Below are positions 35,071 through 45,675 of a stretch of 64,000 bases of DNA, piece after piece. The notes under the pieces are model-generated. The model saw only the letters and a program-made list of their open reading frames with translations, had not been told where the DNA came from and made no database searches. Source of the DNA: Enterococcus diestrammenae (GTDB lineage Bacteria > Bacillota > Bacilli > Lactobacillales > Enterococcaceae); contig NZ_MAEI01000054.1 of the NCBI RefSeq assembly GCF_009933255.1, positions 124,001 to 188,000 on the forward strand, read 5' to 3'. Positions within the stretch are counted from its first letter, which is position 1. Every line of letters starts with the position of its first letter. The position numbers and the translations under genes are program-made.

Positions 35071-36607
35071 TGAATTAATCTTTCGCAATCAGGTGTCCTC
35101 ACTGCTGACCGATTTTCCCCAGCTAACGGTTGCGATCGCCACTGGTGATCCATATGAACTTTTGGATTTTCTTGAAAATCAGCAGGTGGATTTGATCTTT
35201 TTAGATATGAATATGCCAAAAATGAGTGGAATCGAATTTTTAGCCCGAGCAGAGACGCAACAACGTCGTATCAAAGTGATTGTTATGAGTGGCTTTTCCG
35301 ACTTTCAATATGCGCAAGAAAGCATTCGATATGGGGTCAGTGAGTATATTTTGAAGCATCAGTTAGACAGCGATGTTTTACGTTTGGCTCTCCAAAAAAT
35401 TGGCATGTTTGAATCCTCCGCCCAACCCGCGATTACTAGTTTTGACTTTGGAACGTTACTTTCTTTGCCGGACCACCAAAAAGAAGCCTACATGCAACAG
35501 TTTGCAGAGTCGTTTCGCGTGAAGCAAATGATTGCCATGACGATTGTTCCTATTTCGATTGGGACCAAGATAGGTGACAAGCGAAAGTATAAGTTACGAG
35601 CTGCCAATGTTCTGGAGGACTTGGTGCAGGATATGCTTGCGTCAGATATCCAAGAAGTCTCACAAGTGACTGCAGAAGGCGATTTAAATATCCTCTTTTC
35701 TTTTGTTACGATGCATTCCATGCATGATATCGAGGAATACTTAAATTCATTGGAGTATCGATTACGCAATGTGAGCAAACGTTTACTAGATGTGGCAGTT
35801 TTTATCCGAGTAAGCGGGCTGCACAATGATCTAGTACAAGCTTTGGCGTTTTTTGAGAACCCTGAGAAATTATCGAATGAGTTGTTTTTCTCGAAAAATG
35901 GTGAATCCATTCATGGAGAGGGCTTAGCTGAATTTGCTAAAGAATATGAGTTAGCAAAGATGCATCTTCTACTAAGAAAAATTTACTTTTTCACTTGTTA
36001 TTACAACAAGGAAGAAGTCGTTCGGCTAGTTAAAGAAGTCTTTGGGGAAGTCAGGCGTCTACGTTTAGATCGTGAGGTGGGCATTCGATTGATTTCGCAA
36101 ATGGAATTTATGATTGGTATGGCCATGAGTGATACCATGAAAATGCCGATAGATACTGATATTCAGGTGGATTATTATCAGCATTATGATACGCTAAATC
36201 GGATTGAAACCAATTTCTTAGCTACTTTGGAGGAGAGTCTTAGTCGTTATTATCAAGTGACAATCGGCCAGTTAGAAGAAGGCGTGCAGCAAGCGTTACT
36301 ATACATCCATCAACATTTTCGTGAAGAGATTAGTCTACAGGACTGCGCTGAAGCCATCTCTTTAAATTATGCTTATCTAAGTCGTATTTTCAAAAAATCG
36401 GCTCCAGCTTCTTTTAGCAAGTACCTGTCAACGCTACGTATCGAAATGGCGAAGATTTTACTAGCTGATCATCAATATTCCGTCAACGAGGTGGCTAATC
36501 TATGTGGATATAGTAGTTATAATTACTTTTTCCGTATTTTTAAAGAAGTCACCCAAACTTCGCCGAATGCGTTTATTAGTCGAGACGTTTGTAGTCACTT
36601 TAGATAA
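35045..36607 (+). CDS. AraC-type response regulator (YesN type)
   Basis: 520 residues. The receiver domain (1-120) has the acidic pocket at AILDDE, phosphoacceptor Asp in LIFLDMNMPKMSG and Lys in YILKHQL (the Lys-Pro pair usual here is Lys-His). A long helical linker (130-410) of the YesN family separates it from two AraC helix-turn-helix motifs (ISLQDCAEAISLNYAYLSRIF and YSVNEVANLCGYSSYNYFFRIFKE). It should activate the SBP/permease operon that follows. Confidence 0.9.
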   Translation: MRKVAILDDELIFRNQVSSLLTDFPQLTVAIATGDPYELLDFLENQQVDLIFLDMNMPKMSGIEFLARAETQQRRIKVIVMSGFSDFQYAQESIRYGVSEYILKHQLDSDVLRLALQKIGMFESSAQPAITSFDFGTLLSLPDHQKEAYMQQFAESFRVKQMIAMTIVPISIGTKIGDKRKYKLRAANVLEDLVQDMLASDIQEVSQVTAEGDLNILFSFVTMHSMHDIEEYLNSLEYRLRNVSKRLLDVAVFIRVSGLHNDLVQALAFFENPEKLSNELFFSKNGESIHGEGLAEFAKEYELAKMHLLLRKIYFFTCYYNKEEVVRLVKEVFGEVRRLRLDREVGIRLISQMEFMIGMAMSDTMKMPIDTDIQVDYYQHYDTLNRIETNFLATLEESLSRYYQVTIGQLEEGVQQALLYIHQHFREEISLQDCAEAISLNYAYLSRIFKKSAPASFSKYLSTLRIEMAKILLADHQYSVNEVANLCGYSSYNYFFRIFKEVTQTSPNAFISRDVCSHFR

Positions 36608-36624
36608 AGCTATTTATTGCTATT

Positions 36625-36655
36625 GACCTACCCTATCTGAAAGGTAGGTCTTTTT
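36625..36655 (+). terminator. Terminator of the first two-component system
   Basis: GACCTACC (36625-36632) pairs with GGTAGGTC (36643-36650), followed by TTTTT. Confidence 0.88.
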
Positions 36656-36816
36656 CTTATCCGTTTAGGGTAAAGGACGGGCTACTTTTGGAATCAAGGT
36701 ATCACCGACTCAAGGAAAGGAGCTAGATAAATTGATTTCGTCTGTTGTTCCATTAGGTTCTTTTACTCATTTAACTAAAAAGTAAAAAAAAGAGAGTCGA
36801 TGTCAAAAAATTATCA

Positions 36817-36830
36817 TAAAACCGCTTTCA
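36817..36830. promoter_or_regulatory. cre site before the importer operon
   Basis: Read on the - strand, TGAAAGCGGTTTTA matches 13 of 14 positions of TGWAANCGNTNWCA. It lies about 50 bases before the binding-protein start, with a possible -10 TATACT at 36840-36845. Confidence 0.65.
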
Positions 36831-36875
36831 AATTATCGCTATACTCAATATATCAAGCAAGGAGGAATGACGATC

Positions 36876-38471
36876 GTGAAAAAGAATGTGATTGGGATGT
36901 TAGCTGTTGTTTCTATGTCTGCGTTGACTTTATCAGCCTGTGGCGGTGGTGATTCAGAAAAAAAGGCTAGTTCAGGTTCAGGGAATGAGTTGACAGCAGT
37001 CGTGGTTAAACATAGCCTGACGAAAAAAAATAAGGATATGGAGTGGCTGACAAAACTTGAAAAAGATTTAGATGTCAAAATCAAGTGGGAAGAAGTTTCT
37101 GCTGATTGGGATCAAAAGAAGTCTCCTATGTTGGCTTCAGGTGATGTTCCTGATTTGATTATTGGGCATAATATCGTGGCCGATACAGAATTTGCCAAAT
37201 TCCCTGGTTTGTTCGCTGACTTCAATGATTATATGGACAAGCTGCCAAACGTACAAAAGATGTTTGAAGAAAAACCACAAACGGAAGCCATTTCGACTCA
37301 GCTGGATGGAAAGATTCTTGGTTTACCAAAGTATCAACGCTTTTGGCCGATTTCTGCTTCTCGTCAATACATTAACCAAGAATGGTTGGATAATGTCGGG
37401 ATGGAAGCACCGACGACCTGGGATGAGCTTTATGCTGTCTTGTTAGCTTTTAAAGAACAAGATGCAAATGGCAATGGGGATGCAAATGATGAAATACCGA
37501 TGGATTGGAGCCCAGTAGGAACTGGTGGGTTTGGTTATTTCCAACCAATGCAATTGTTAGCAAGTACGGGCATCGTACCTTCTGGCGGTGGGAATCAAGG
37601 GTATTTCGCTGAAGACGGTGTCGTAAAAAGTTTCTTTACTGATGAACGTTACAAAGAAACCGTTGAATTTTTAAATAAATGTTGGAAAGCGGGTCTGATT
37701 AACTCGAAAGCCTTCTCGCAAGACTATAGTGCGTATCAGTCTACTGGACGTGGTGATGGCGATGATGCAAAAGTTGGTTTTACATGGGGCTGGGAAGCTT
37801 CAGACCGCTTTGGTACGAAGATTGCTGATCAGTATACCTCTCTGGCACCATTGGCTCAAAAAGCGGGGATGACACCAACTTGGAGCTATGAATGGGACTT
37901 GAACTATGCGCCTAACTGTGTGGTAATGTCTGCTAATACTAAGAATAAAGACAAAGCCCTTGAGTTTATTAATGCTCTTTATGATCCAGAGATTGGGTTG
38001 CAAGAATTATTTGGTTCAATCGGTCCAAATATTGAAAAAGATGGCGATAAATATACCATCTTACCGCCTGCTGATGAAAATGTCGATCCAGGAACTTGGA
38101 AATGGACGAGCACTTAGGCTGACAATTCACCAAAATATATTGCGGATTCATTAGATGTGACACTTGGAAAAGATATGCAAGATGTGCAAGAGCAAGATAA
38201 AGCTTTACATCCTTACGTAGATGATATCGTTCCTGAAAAATCCGTGATTCCGGTGGGGATGATGAAATTTGAAGATGCGGATGCAACCACATTATCCAAC
38301 AACAATACAACGATCCTTAATGAGGCCATGACAAAATTTGCTAAATGGATTACTGAAGGCGGTATTGAGGAAGACTGGGATGCTTATGTGAAGACATTGA
38401 ACAGTGCTGGTCTGGAAGAAAATTGTAAGATTGTGCAAAAAGGTTTTAATCAATTCTACGGATTAGACTAA
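36876..38471 (+). pseudogene. Sugar-binding lipoprotein of an ABC importer, broken by an in-frame TAG
   Basis: The frame from GTG 36876 (AAGGAGG upstream; ATG 36867 touches the ribosome site) encodes a lipoprotein signal peptide ending LSAC, then an extracellular solute-binding family 1 protein of the YtcQ/LplA type. TAG at 38115-38117 stops it after 413 residues. The same frame continues without any other stop to TAA-type end 38471, giving 531 residues in all, the usual size for this family; the part after the stop (ADNSPKYIADS to VQKGFNQFYGLD) clearly belongs to it. One base change, for example TGG to TAG in TST-W-ADNSP, explains the break. The truncated product lacks about 117 residues of its C-terminal lobe and is probably inactive unless the stop is suppressed. 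Confidence 0.9.
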
Positions 38472-38591
38472 CGTTTTGAAGTCAAAATAGGTAAGGCTAG
38501 TCGTCGATTGGGGAAGGACGCATACAAGTTGGCCCTTCCCTGGGAGACGACTTATTGCCGGCTTCATAACTGACAGTCGAGGAGGTACGTG

Positions 38592-39527
38592 ATGGAACAA
38601 GCAATTGCACCAGTAAAAATCAAGAAGAAAAAATCAATATTGGAGCATTTTAAAAAATACTGGCAACTTTGGCTGATGGTTGTACCAGCAGTGGCAATTA
38701 TTATTGTGTTTAACTATATACCGATGTATGGCGTCCAGCTGGCTTTCCGCGAGTTTGACTTTACGAAAGGGTTAACCGGTGGGGAATTTGTCGGACTAAA
38801 ATACTTCCGACAATTTTTTGACAGTCCAATGTTTAAACCAGTTTTAGTGAATACCTTACGAATTAGTATTGCGACGTTAATCATCGGATTTATCGCACCA
38901 ATCGTTTTGGCACTGTTAATCAACCAAGTGCGTAATCCCAAACGCAAACAAGTACTTCAAACAACAGTTTATATGCCGCATTTTATTTCTACTGTGGTCA
39001 TGGTCGCGATGTTGCAAGTTTTTCTATCGCCAGAAACCGGTGTCTTGACGAATATTTTTAATCTCGAAAAAAGTACCAATCTTCTTGGTAGTGTGAAAAC
39101 CTTTGTACCTGTTTACGTGATTTCCGAAGTTTGGCAACATTGTGGTTGGAACAGCATCATATACTTAGCTGCCTTATCTAGTGTTGATCCTCAGCTTTAC
39201 GAATCGGCAGATATCGATGGAGCCAATCGTTTCCAAAAAATTCTTCACGTCGATATCCCAGCCTTAGTCCCAACAATGATGGTGTTATTGATCATGAACA
39301 TGGGTGGTGTGTTGAGCGCTGGGTTTGAAAAAACGTTATTGATGCAAAATAGTTTGAACTTGCCGGTTTCGGAAGTCATCGCAACATATGTGTATAAGAT
39401 TGGGATTTTAAGTAGCCAGTTTAGTTATTCTACGGCTATTGGTCTCTTTAACAATATCGTAAACTTTGCATTCCTCGTTTTGGCGAATACTTTGTCGAAG
39501 AAATTCTCCAATCGTAGTTTGTGGTAA
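38592..39527 (+). CDS. ABC importer permease (LplB/YteP type)
   Basis: 311 residues from ATG 38592 (GGAGG with six-base spacing; GTG 38589 overlaps). Six membrane helices, the first at about residues 25-45. The EAA-type coupling loop is SVDPQLYESADIDGANRFQKILHVDIPAL. Sequence type is the LplB/YteP branch of the CUT1 sugar permeases that import large plant-cell-wall oligosaccharides. The operon has no ATPase gene; such importers use a shared MsmK/MsmX-type ATPase from elsewhere. Confidence 0.9.
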   Translation: MEQAIAPVKIKKKKSILEHFKKYWQLWLMVVPAVAIIIVFNYIPMYGVQLAFREFDFTKGLTGGEFVGLKYFRQFFDSPMFKPVLVNTLRISIATLIIGFIAPIVLALLINQVRNPKRKQVLQTTVYMPHFISTVVMVAMLQVFLSPETGVLTNIFNLEKSTNLLGSVKTFVPVYVISEVWQHCGWNSIIYLAALSSVDPQLYESADIDGANRFQKILHVDIPALVPTMMVLLIMNMGGVLSAGFEKTLLMQNSLNLPVSEVIATYVYKIGILSSQFSYSTAIGLFNNIVNFAFLVLANTLSKKFSNRSLW

Positions 39528-39542
39528 GGGGGAAAGGACACA

Positions 39543-40439
39543 ATGATTAAAAAATGGTTGAAAGGTAAGACGAGAGGAGATATCACTTTTGAAGTACTAT
39601 TGGTGATTCTTTGTATCACGGTCTTCTTTATTATTGCTTATCCTCTTTACTTTATCGTCATTGCTTCAGTCAGTGATTCCAACATGGTTTCCCGGGGGCT
39701 AGTAACACTCATTCCTAAGAATATGAGCTTATATGGTTTTGGTAAAATTTTAGGGGATGAACGGATATGGTCCGGGTATCGTAATACGTTGATTTACACT
39801 CTTGGTGGGACTGCAGTGAATCTCTTTTTTACCCTACCAGCGGCTTATGCTCTTTCTCGGACAGAGTTCAAACCGCGAAAAGTGTTAATGTTTTTATTCA
39901 CCTTTACCATGTTTTTCAATGGCGGCTTGATTCCGACTTACTTGCTTTACAAAGAAGTTGGTTTGATTGATAGTATGTGGGTTTTCATCGTGCCTTCAGC
40001 AGTCAATGTTTACAATTTGATTATCGCTAGAAGCTTTTTTGAAACTAGCATTCCAGATAGTTTATACGAAGCAGCTTCTTTAGATGGCTGTTCCTATTTG
40101 AAATTCTTCATAAAAGTCGCACTACCATTATCAAAAGCGGTTATTTCTGTGATTGGTTTGTATTATTTAGTCCAACACTGGAATGATTTCTTCACTGGTT
40201 TGGTGTACATTCGCGACTATGAAAAACAACCCTTACAAATTGTCTTGCGGGACATCTTATTGTCCAATCAAGCGAATGCTGGTGGGGCAGGCTCACTGGG
40301 AGATGGATATGGACAGCAGTTTGCCGACCAGATAAAATATGGCGCAATCATCGTTTCCACTTTGCCAATTTTGGTGATTTATCCCTTCTTACAAAAATAC
40401 TTTGATAAAGGTGTTATGATTGGCGCAATGAAAGGATGA
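39543..40439 (+). CDS. ABC importer permease (YtcP/LplC type)
   Basis: 298 residues, six membrane helices. Coupling loop: IPDSLYEAASLDGCSYLKFFIKVALPLSK. The C-terminal QKYFDKGVMIGAMKG ending is highly typical of YtcP/LplC permeases. It pairs with the preceding gene to form the channel. Ribosome site AAGGGGGAAAGG; 15 bases from the preceding stop. Confidence 0.92.
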   Translation: MIKKWLKGKTRGDITFEVLLVILCITVFFIIAYPLYFIVIASVSDSNMVSRGLVTLIPKNMSLYGFGKILGDERIWSGYRNTLIYTLGGTAVNLFFTLPAAYALSRTEFKPRKVLMFLFTFTMFFNGGLIPTYLLYKEVGLIDSMWVFIVPSAVNVYNLIIARSFFETSIPDSLYEAASLDGCSYLKFFIKVALPLSKAVISVIGLYYLVQHWNDFFTGLVYIRDYEKQPLQIVLRDILLSNQANAGGAGSLGDGYGQQFADQIKYGAIIVSTLPILVIYPFLQKYFDKGVMIGAMKG

Positions 40440-40445
40440 GAACAA

Positions 40446-41045
40446 ATGACGAAACTGGTAGATATGCATGTGGGGTTGGGAAAAATCGGCTGGCGCCTCT
40501 TTTTGTTGAATCTCTATTGGCTGATCCATACCTTGATGGGGGGCATCATTTTAGGAATAGCGCCATCCACAAGAGTGCTATATCAACAATTAATCCAAGA
40601 TGAAAAAAGTGAGGAAATTGAAAATAAAGGCCTCTGGCAAGCATTTCATACGGCTTGGAAAAAGCAGTTTATTACTGCAAACAAGCTGATTTTACCACTC
40701 ATCTTGTTAATTGGGATGATATTTCTTGAAATTCGTCTGTTGTCAGTGATGACCTTTACCCAAATGGATATCTTTATTTCGGTGGCATTGCAAGTGCTTT
40801 TCCTCGCTCTAATCACTATGTTACTCAATATTTTTGCATTTGGTGGACAGCAAGTTACTGCCAAAGAAAGCTATCGTCAGTGTTTGATTTTGGTTTTCGG
40901 CCGCCCCTTGTTTTCTCTCGGGAGTTTGGTAATGGTGCTATTGATTTTATCCACCTACTATGTCATGCCTGGATTAGGCGTTGTTTTTGGAATTTCCACT
41001 ATTGCCTTTGCGCAGATTAAGTATTTAGGTAAACACATAGACTAA
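40446..41045 (+). CDS. DUF624 (YesL-like) membrane protein
   Basis: 199 residues with four or five hydrophobic helices (about 17-45, 78-98, 108-130, 150-172 and 175-190). Matches the YesL/DUF624 pattern (LFLLNLYWLIHTLMGGIILGIAPST near the start). Genes of this family sit regularly next to YesMN systems and LplB/YtcP importers; the function is unknown, perhaps an accessory to the importer or kinase. Last gene of the importer operon, ended by a strong terminator. Confidence 0.85.
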   Translation: MTKLVDMHVGLGKIGWRLFLLNLYWLIHTLMGGIILGIAPSTRVLYQQLIQDEKSEEIENKGLWQAFHTAWKKQFITANKLILPLILLIGMIFLEIRLLSVMTFTQMDIFISVALQVLFLALITMLLNIFAFGGQQVTAKESYRQCLILVFGRPLFSLGSLVMVLLILSTYYVMPGLGVVFGISTIAFAQIKYLGKHID

Positions 41046-41050
41046 ACAAC

Positions 41051-41095
41051 AAAAAAGATGAGGTCGTCGGTATTTTCGACGATCTCATCTTTTTT
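41051..41095. terminator. Bidirectional terminator between importer operon and flavoprotein gene
   Basis: An 18-base arm (41051-41068) pairs with 41078-41095, nearly perfect, with A and T runs on the two sides, so it can end transcripts from both strands. Confidence 0.88.
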
Positions 41096-41196
41096 GTTAG
41101 CTTTATAGGATTCGTATGATAGTAGCAAGATTGGTCAAAGGCAAAGAAACATTGGCGTTCATTTCGCTTCTCAGGGGTTACTGTCATACCATTTTC

Positions 41197-42993
<1,797 letters not shown>

Positions 42994-43034
42994 TCAAACA
43001 AATTCAGTATAATGGGAGCGACCTAAAAAAGCGT

Positions 43035-43064
43035 TGGACTTTTTGAGATACAGGTGGACTTTTT
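43035..43064. promoter_or_regulatory. Two direct repeats between flavoprotein and kinase genes
   Basis: TGGACTTTTT occurs at 43035-43044 and again at 43055-43064, 20 bases apart, with further similarity after each copy. They lie upstream of a possible - strand -10 (TATACT within 43007-43013). AraC-type response regulators usually bind such tandem sites beside the -35. Confidence 0.55.
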
Positions 43065-43098
43065 AAGCTATCTGTGAAAAAAGACACAAGGAGTATTT

Positions 43099-44727
43099 AT
43101 GAATTCAATTAAGAAAAAGACCATTTTGATTTTCCTAGCCACCTCTCTAGCCTTGATTACCGCCTTAACCTTGACGATTCACTATGAGCTGACTCGTAAA
43201 ACGATCCCTTTGAACCGGTCGATTACCCAAAAATTTGTGGATAATCGCACGAGTCAAATCAATAGTTGGTTCGGGGAGCGTTTATCCGAGTTGCGCCTGT
43301 TAGCTTCACTTTCCAATACCCACGAATACCAGCGGGAGAGCTTTTTCGCGGAGACGGAAAACTTAGTAGCTACCGCACCGGAAAACTATTTGTCGATTCG
43401 CTTGGTTTCCAAAAATGGTACTTCTTATTCTGCGGATCCAATCATCCCCAGTTTTTCCGTCCGAAAACGGCCCTACTACCTTAAGATGACTCAAGATCCT
43501 ACTTTGGCATATACCGTCAGCAATCAGCTGATATCCAAAGAGGACCATCAAGCAGCAGTGGTGATTTTGTATCGTTTGGCGACACCTTTAGCCGATGAAA
43601 TTACTTACATTGCGGCGGCAGTTCCCCTGCAAAAAGTGATGTCTCTGGCAAAAGATTTGGATCTGTACGATGGGACGGGGATTTTATTGGGAGAAGAAAG
43701 TCGTCCACCAAAAGTCGATTCCAAGCAGCAGCTACTGTTTACAAGTGAAATTGACTATTTGCCCAATTGGCAGGTGAATTATATCGTCAGTCGAGGAAGT
43801 CTTGGTGCCAGTACCCAGCAGCTATTGCGAATTTTACAAATCGTTTTGGTGATTGTGTTATTGTTATTGGGCGTTTTTTTACTCCTGCTCTTCCGTGGAA
43901 TTTTGCGCCCGATTGTAACTTTGCGTGACACGATGTTACAAGTTCAAGCTGGGGATAAGACCGTCCGAGCTCAAGAGACAGGCCCTACAGAGATTGCTCA
44001 ATTGGCGACGGCTTTTAATACCACTCTGGATAAAGTCTACGAAAACGAAGAGAAGTATCGCAAGGCTTCCTTGCGAGTTTTGCAGGAACAAATTCAACCA
44101 CATTTCTTGTATAATACCCTAAATACGATTCAGTGGCAGATTGTCGGTGGGGATTTGGAGCGGGCAGTCACCATGTTAGAAAATTTGAGCATGTACTTAA
44201 GAAAAGGACTGAATCACGGAGACGAACTTTGTCGGGTGGCCGATGAAATCGCCCATATTCGTAGCTATTTAGCAATTCAGCAAGTTCGCCATGAAGAGTT
44301 AGCAGAGGTGTCCATTCATTTGCCACCAGAGCTTGCAGAAAAGAAAATGCTGCATTTCCTTTTGCAACCAATCGTGGAAAATGCCATCGATCATGGGATA
44401 CGTACGCAGCAACAACGCAGTTCCCGTCTTTGGCTGACGGTAGCGGGGACGGCAGCTGGTTTGGTTCTCACTGTGGGCAATGATGGCACACCGATTGCAC
44501 CAGAAGTCTTGCAACAGCTTAATCAAACTGGCGATCATGAGCCACCAATGGCTGATTCCACTGATGCCGGTTTTGGTTTGCTAAATGTGCGGCGCCGTTT
44601 GCAGCTGACTTATGGTAACCGGGCGCAGATGGTATTTGCTAGTGATGAATTGGCGACGGTCGTTACGATTTACTTGCCGTATCTGGAGAAAGGAGTAACG
44701 GATGAGCACTCTCTTATTAGTAGATGA
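43099..44727 (+). CDS. Sensor histidine kinase, LytS/YesM type with Cache-like domain
   Basis: 542 residues, ATG 43099 behind AAGGAG. Membrane helices at about 9-28 and 245-268 flank an outside domain of about 210 residues with the FSVRKRPYY...SNQLISKEDHQAAVV pattern of a dCache sensor, which typically binds small acids or amino acids. HAMP follows, then the His box QEQIQPHFLYNTLNTIQWQ (His at about 336), N box LQPIVENAIDHG and GFGLLNVRRRL. It overlaps its regulator gene by 26 bases. A dCache sensor next to a fumarate-reductase-like gene suggests that it senses the acceptor (inference). Confidence 0.9.
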   Translation: MNSIKKKTILIFLATSLALITALTLTIHYELTRKTIPLNRSITQKFVDNRTSQINSWFGERLSELRLLASLSNTHEYQRESFFAETENLVATAPENYLSIRLVSKNGTSYSADPIIPSFSVRKRPYYLKMTQDPTLAYTVSNQLISKEDHQAAVVILYRLATPLADEITYIAAAVPLQKVMSLAKDLDLYDGTGILLGEESRPPKVDSKQQLLFTSEIDYLPNWQVNYIVSRGSLGASTQQLLRILQIVLVIVLLLLGVFLLLLFRGILRPIVTLRDTMLQVQAGDKTVRAQETGPTEIAQLATAFNTTLDKVYENEEKYRKASLRVLQEQIQPHFLYNTLNTIQWQIVGGDLERAVTMLENLSMYLRKGLNHGDELCRVADEIAHIRSYLAIQQVRHEELAEVSIHLPPELAEKKMLHFLLQPIVENAIDHGIRTQQQRSSRLWLTVAGTAAGLVLTVGNDGTPIAPEVLQQLNQTGDHEPPMADSTDAGFGLLNVRRRLQLTYGNRAQMVFASDELATVVTIYLPYLEKGVTDEHSLISR

Positions 44728-45460
44728 TGAAAAGCCTTTGCGAGAAGGCTTAGCGGCTTATATACGTCAGAGTACGACGTTATTTTCACAAGTCTTGACG
44801 GCAAAAAATGGCACGGAAGCGTTGCAGTGCTTTGAAGAACAGCCGATTGCCGTAGCTATGATTGATATTAATCTTGGGGATTTTAATGGCTTAGATTTGA
44901 TTGCTTTGTTAAATAAACGGTATCCTGATACGATCATTGTGGTGATTAGTGGCTATGATGATTTTGAATTTGTGCGAAAAGCATTGACATTAAAAGTCCA
45001 TGATTACTTATTGAAGCCGATTCCTCGTTCAGATTTGGCGAAGTTGCTGACGGATTTGGAAGGACAGCTGGCAGCTTTAACGCAAAAGAAGCCCAATTTG
45101 CCAGTTTCTCAAGATCCTAAGCTAGCCCAACAAGCAATGAGCTATATCGAAAACAACTATTTTGATCGTTCCATATCACTGCAACAAGTCGCTCAAACAT
45201 TTTTTGTCAGTCCGTCTCAGTTAAATAAACTGTTGAAAAAGGATTATGATACCACTTTTGCTGAATTGTTGATTCAGTATCGATTAGATAAGGCTAAGGA
45301 GTTATTGCAAAGTGACGGGCTACAATACCCCATCGCAGAGATCGCCAAGAAAGTCGGCTATGATGATTCCCATTATTTCAGCCGCCTCTTCAGGAAAAAA
45401 GTCGGGATGACGCCGAGCCAGTATCGAAAATTGCCATCTAAAGAAACGCTTCGTGATTGA
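44702..45460 (+). CDS. AraC-type response regulator
   Basis: 252 residues, ATG 44702 behind AAAGGAG. Receiver domain 1-120: LLVDDEKPLREGL, phosphoacceptor Asp in VAMIDINLGDFNGLD, and DYLLKP. AraC DNA-binding domain 150-250: ISLQQVAQTFFVSPSQLNKLLKK and YPIAEIAKKVGYDDSHYFSRLFRKKVGMTPSQYRK. It is about half the length of the YesN-type regulator at 35045 because it lacks the long linker. Partner of the preceding kinase. Confidence 0.92.
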   Translation: MSTLLLVDDEKPLREGLAAYIRQSTTLFSQVLTAKNGTEALQCFEEQPIAVAMIDINLGDFNGLDLIALLNKRYPDTIIVVISGYDDFEFVRKALTLKVHDYLLKPIPRSDLAKLLTDLEGQLAALTQKKPNLPVSQDPKLAQQAMSYIENNYFDRSISLQQVAQTFFVSPSQLNKLLKKDYDTTFAELLIQYRLDKAKELLQSDGLQYPIAEIAKKVGYDDSHYFSRLFRKKVGMTPSQYRKLPSKETLRD

Positions 45461-45481
45461 AAAGTACAAGTAAATGAAGCT

Positions 45482-45514
45482 AAAAAGCGAACCCGAAACA
45501 TGGGCTCGCTTTTT
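45482..45514 (+). terminator. Terminator of the second two-component system
   Basis: AAAAAGCGA (45482-45490) pairs with TCGCTTTTT (45506-45514), with GG/CC inside. Confidence 0.85.
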
Positions 45515-45675
45515 CATTTAAGCTAATTTTCAAAAATGATTTCTAGCTTATCTCCACCTTTTCTGGTTATCCCTCTAACGACAAGTTTCACCCATCTAGC
45601 TAAAATAAAAAAAGAAGCAAGGGCTGCCAATCTTGGCGCCACTTGCAGTGAATTTCCTATGTGAAGGAGTTTTTG

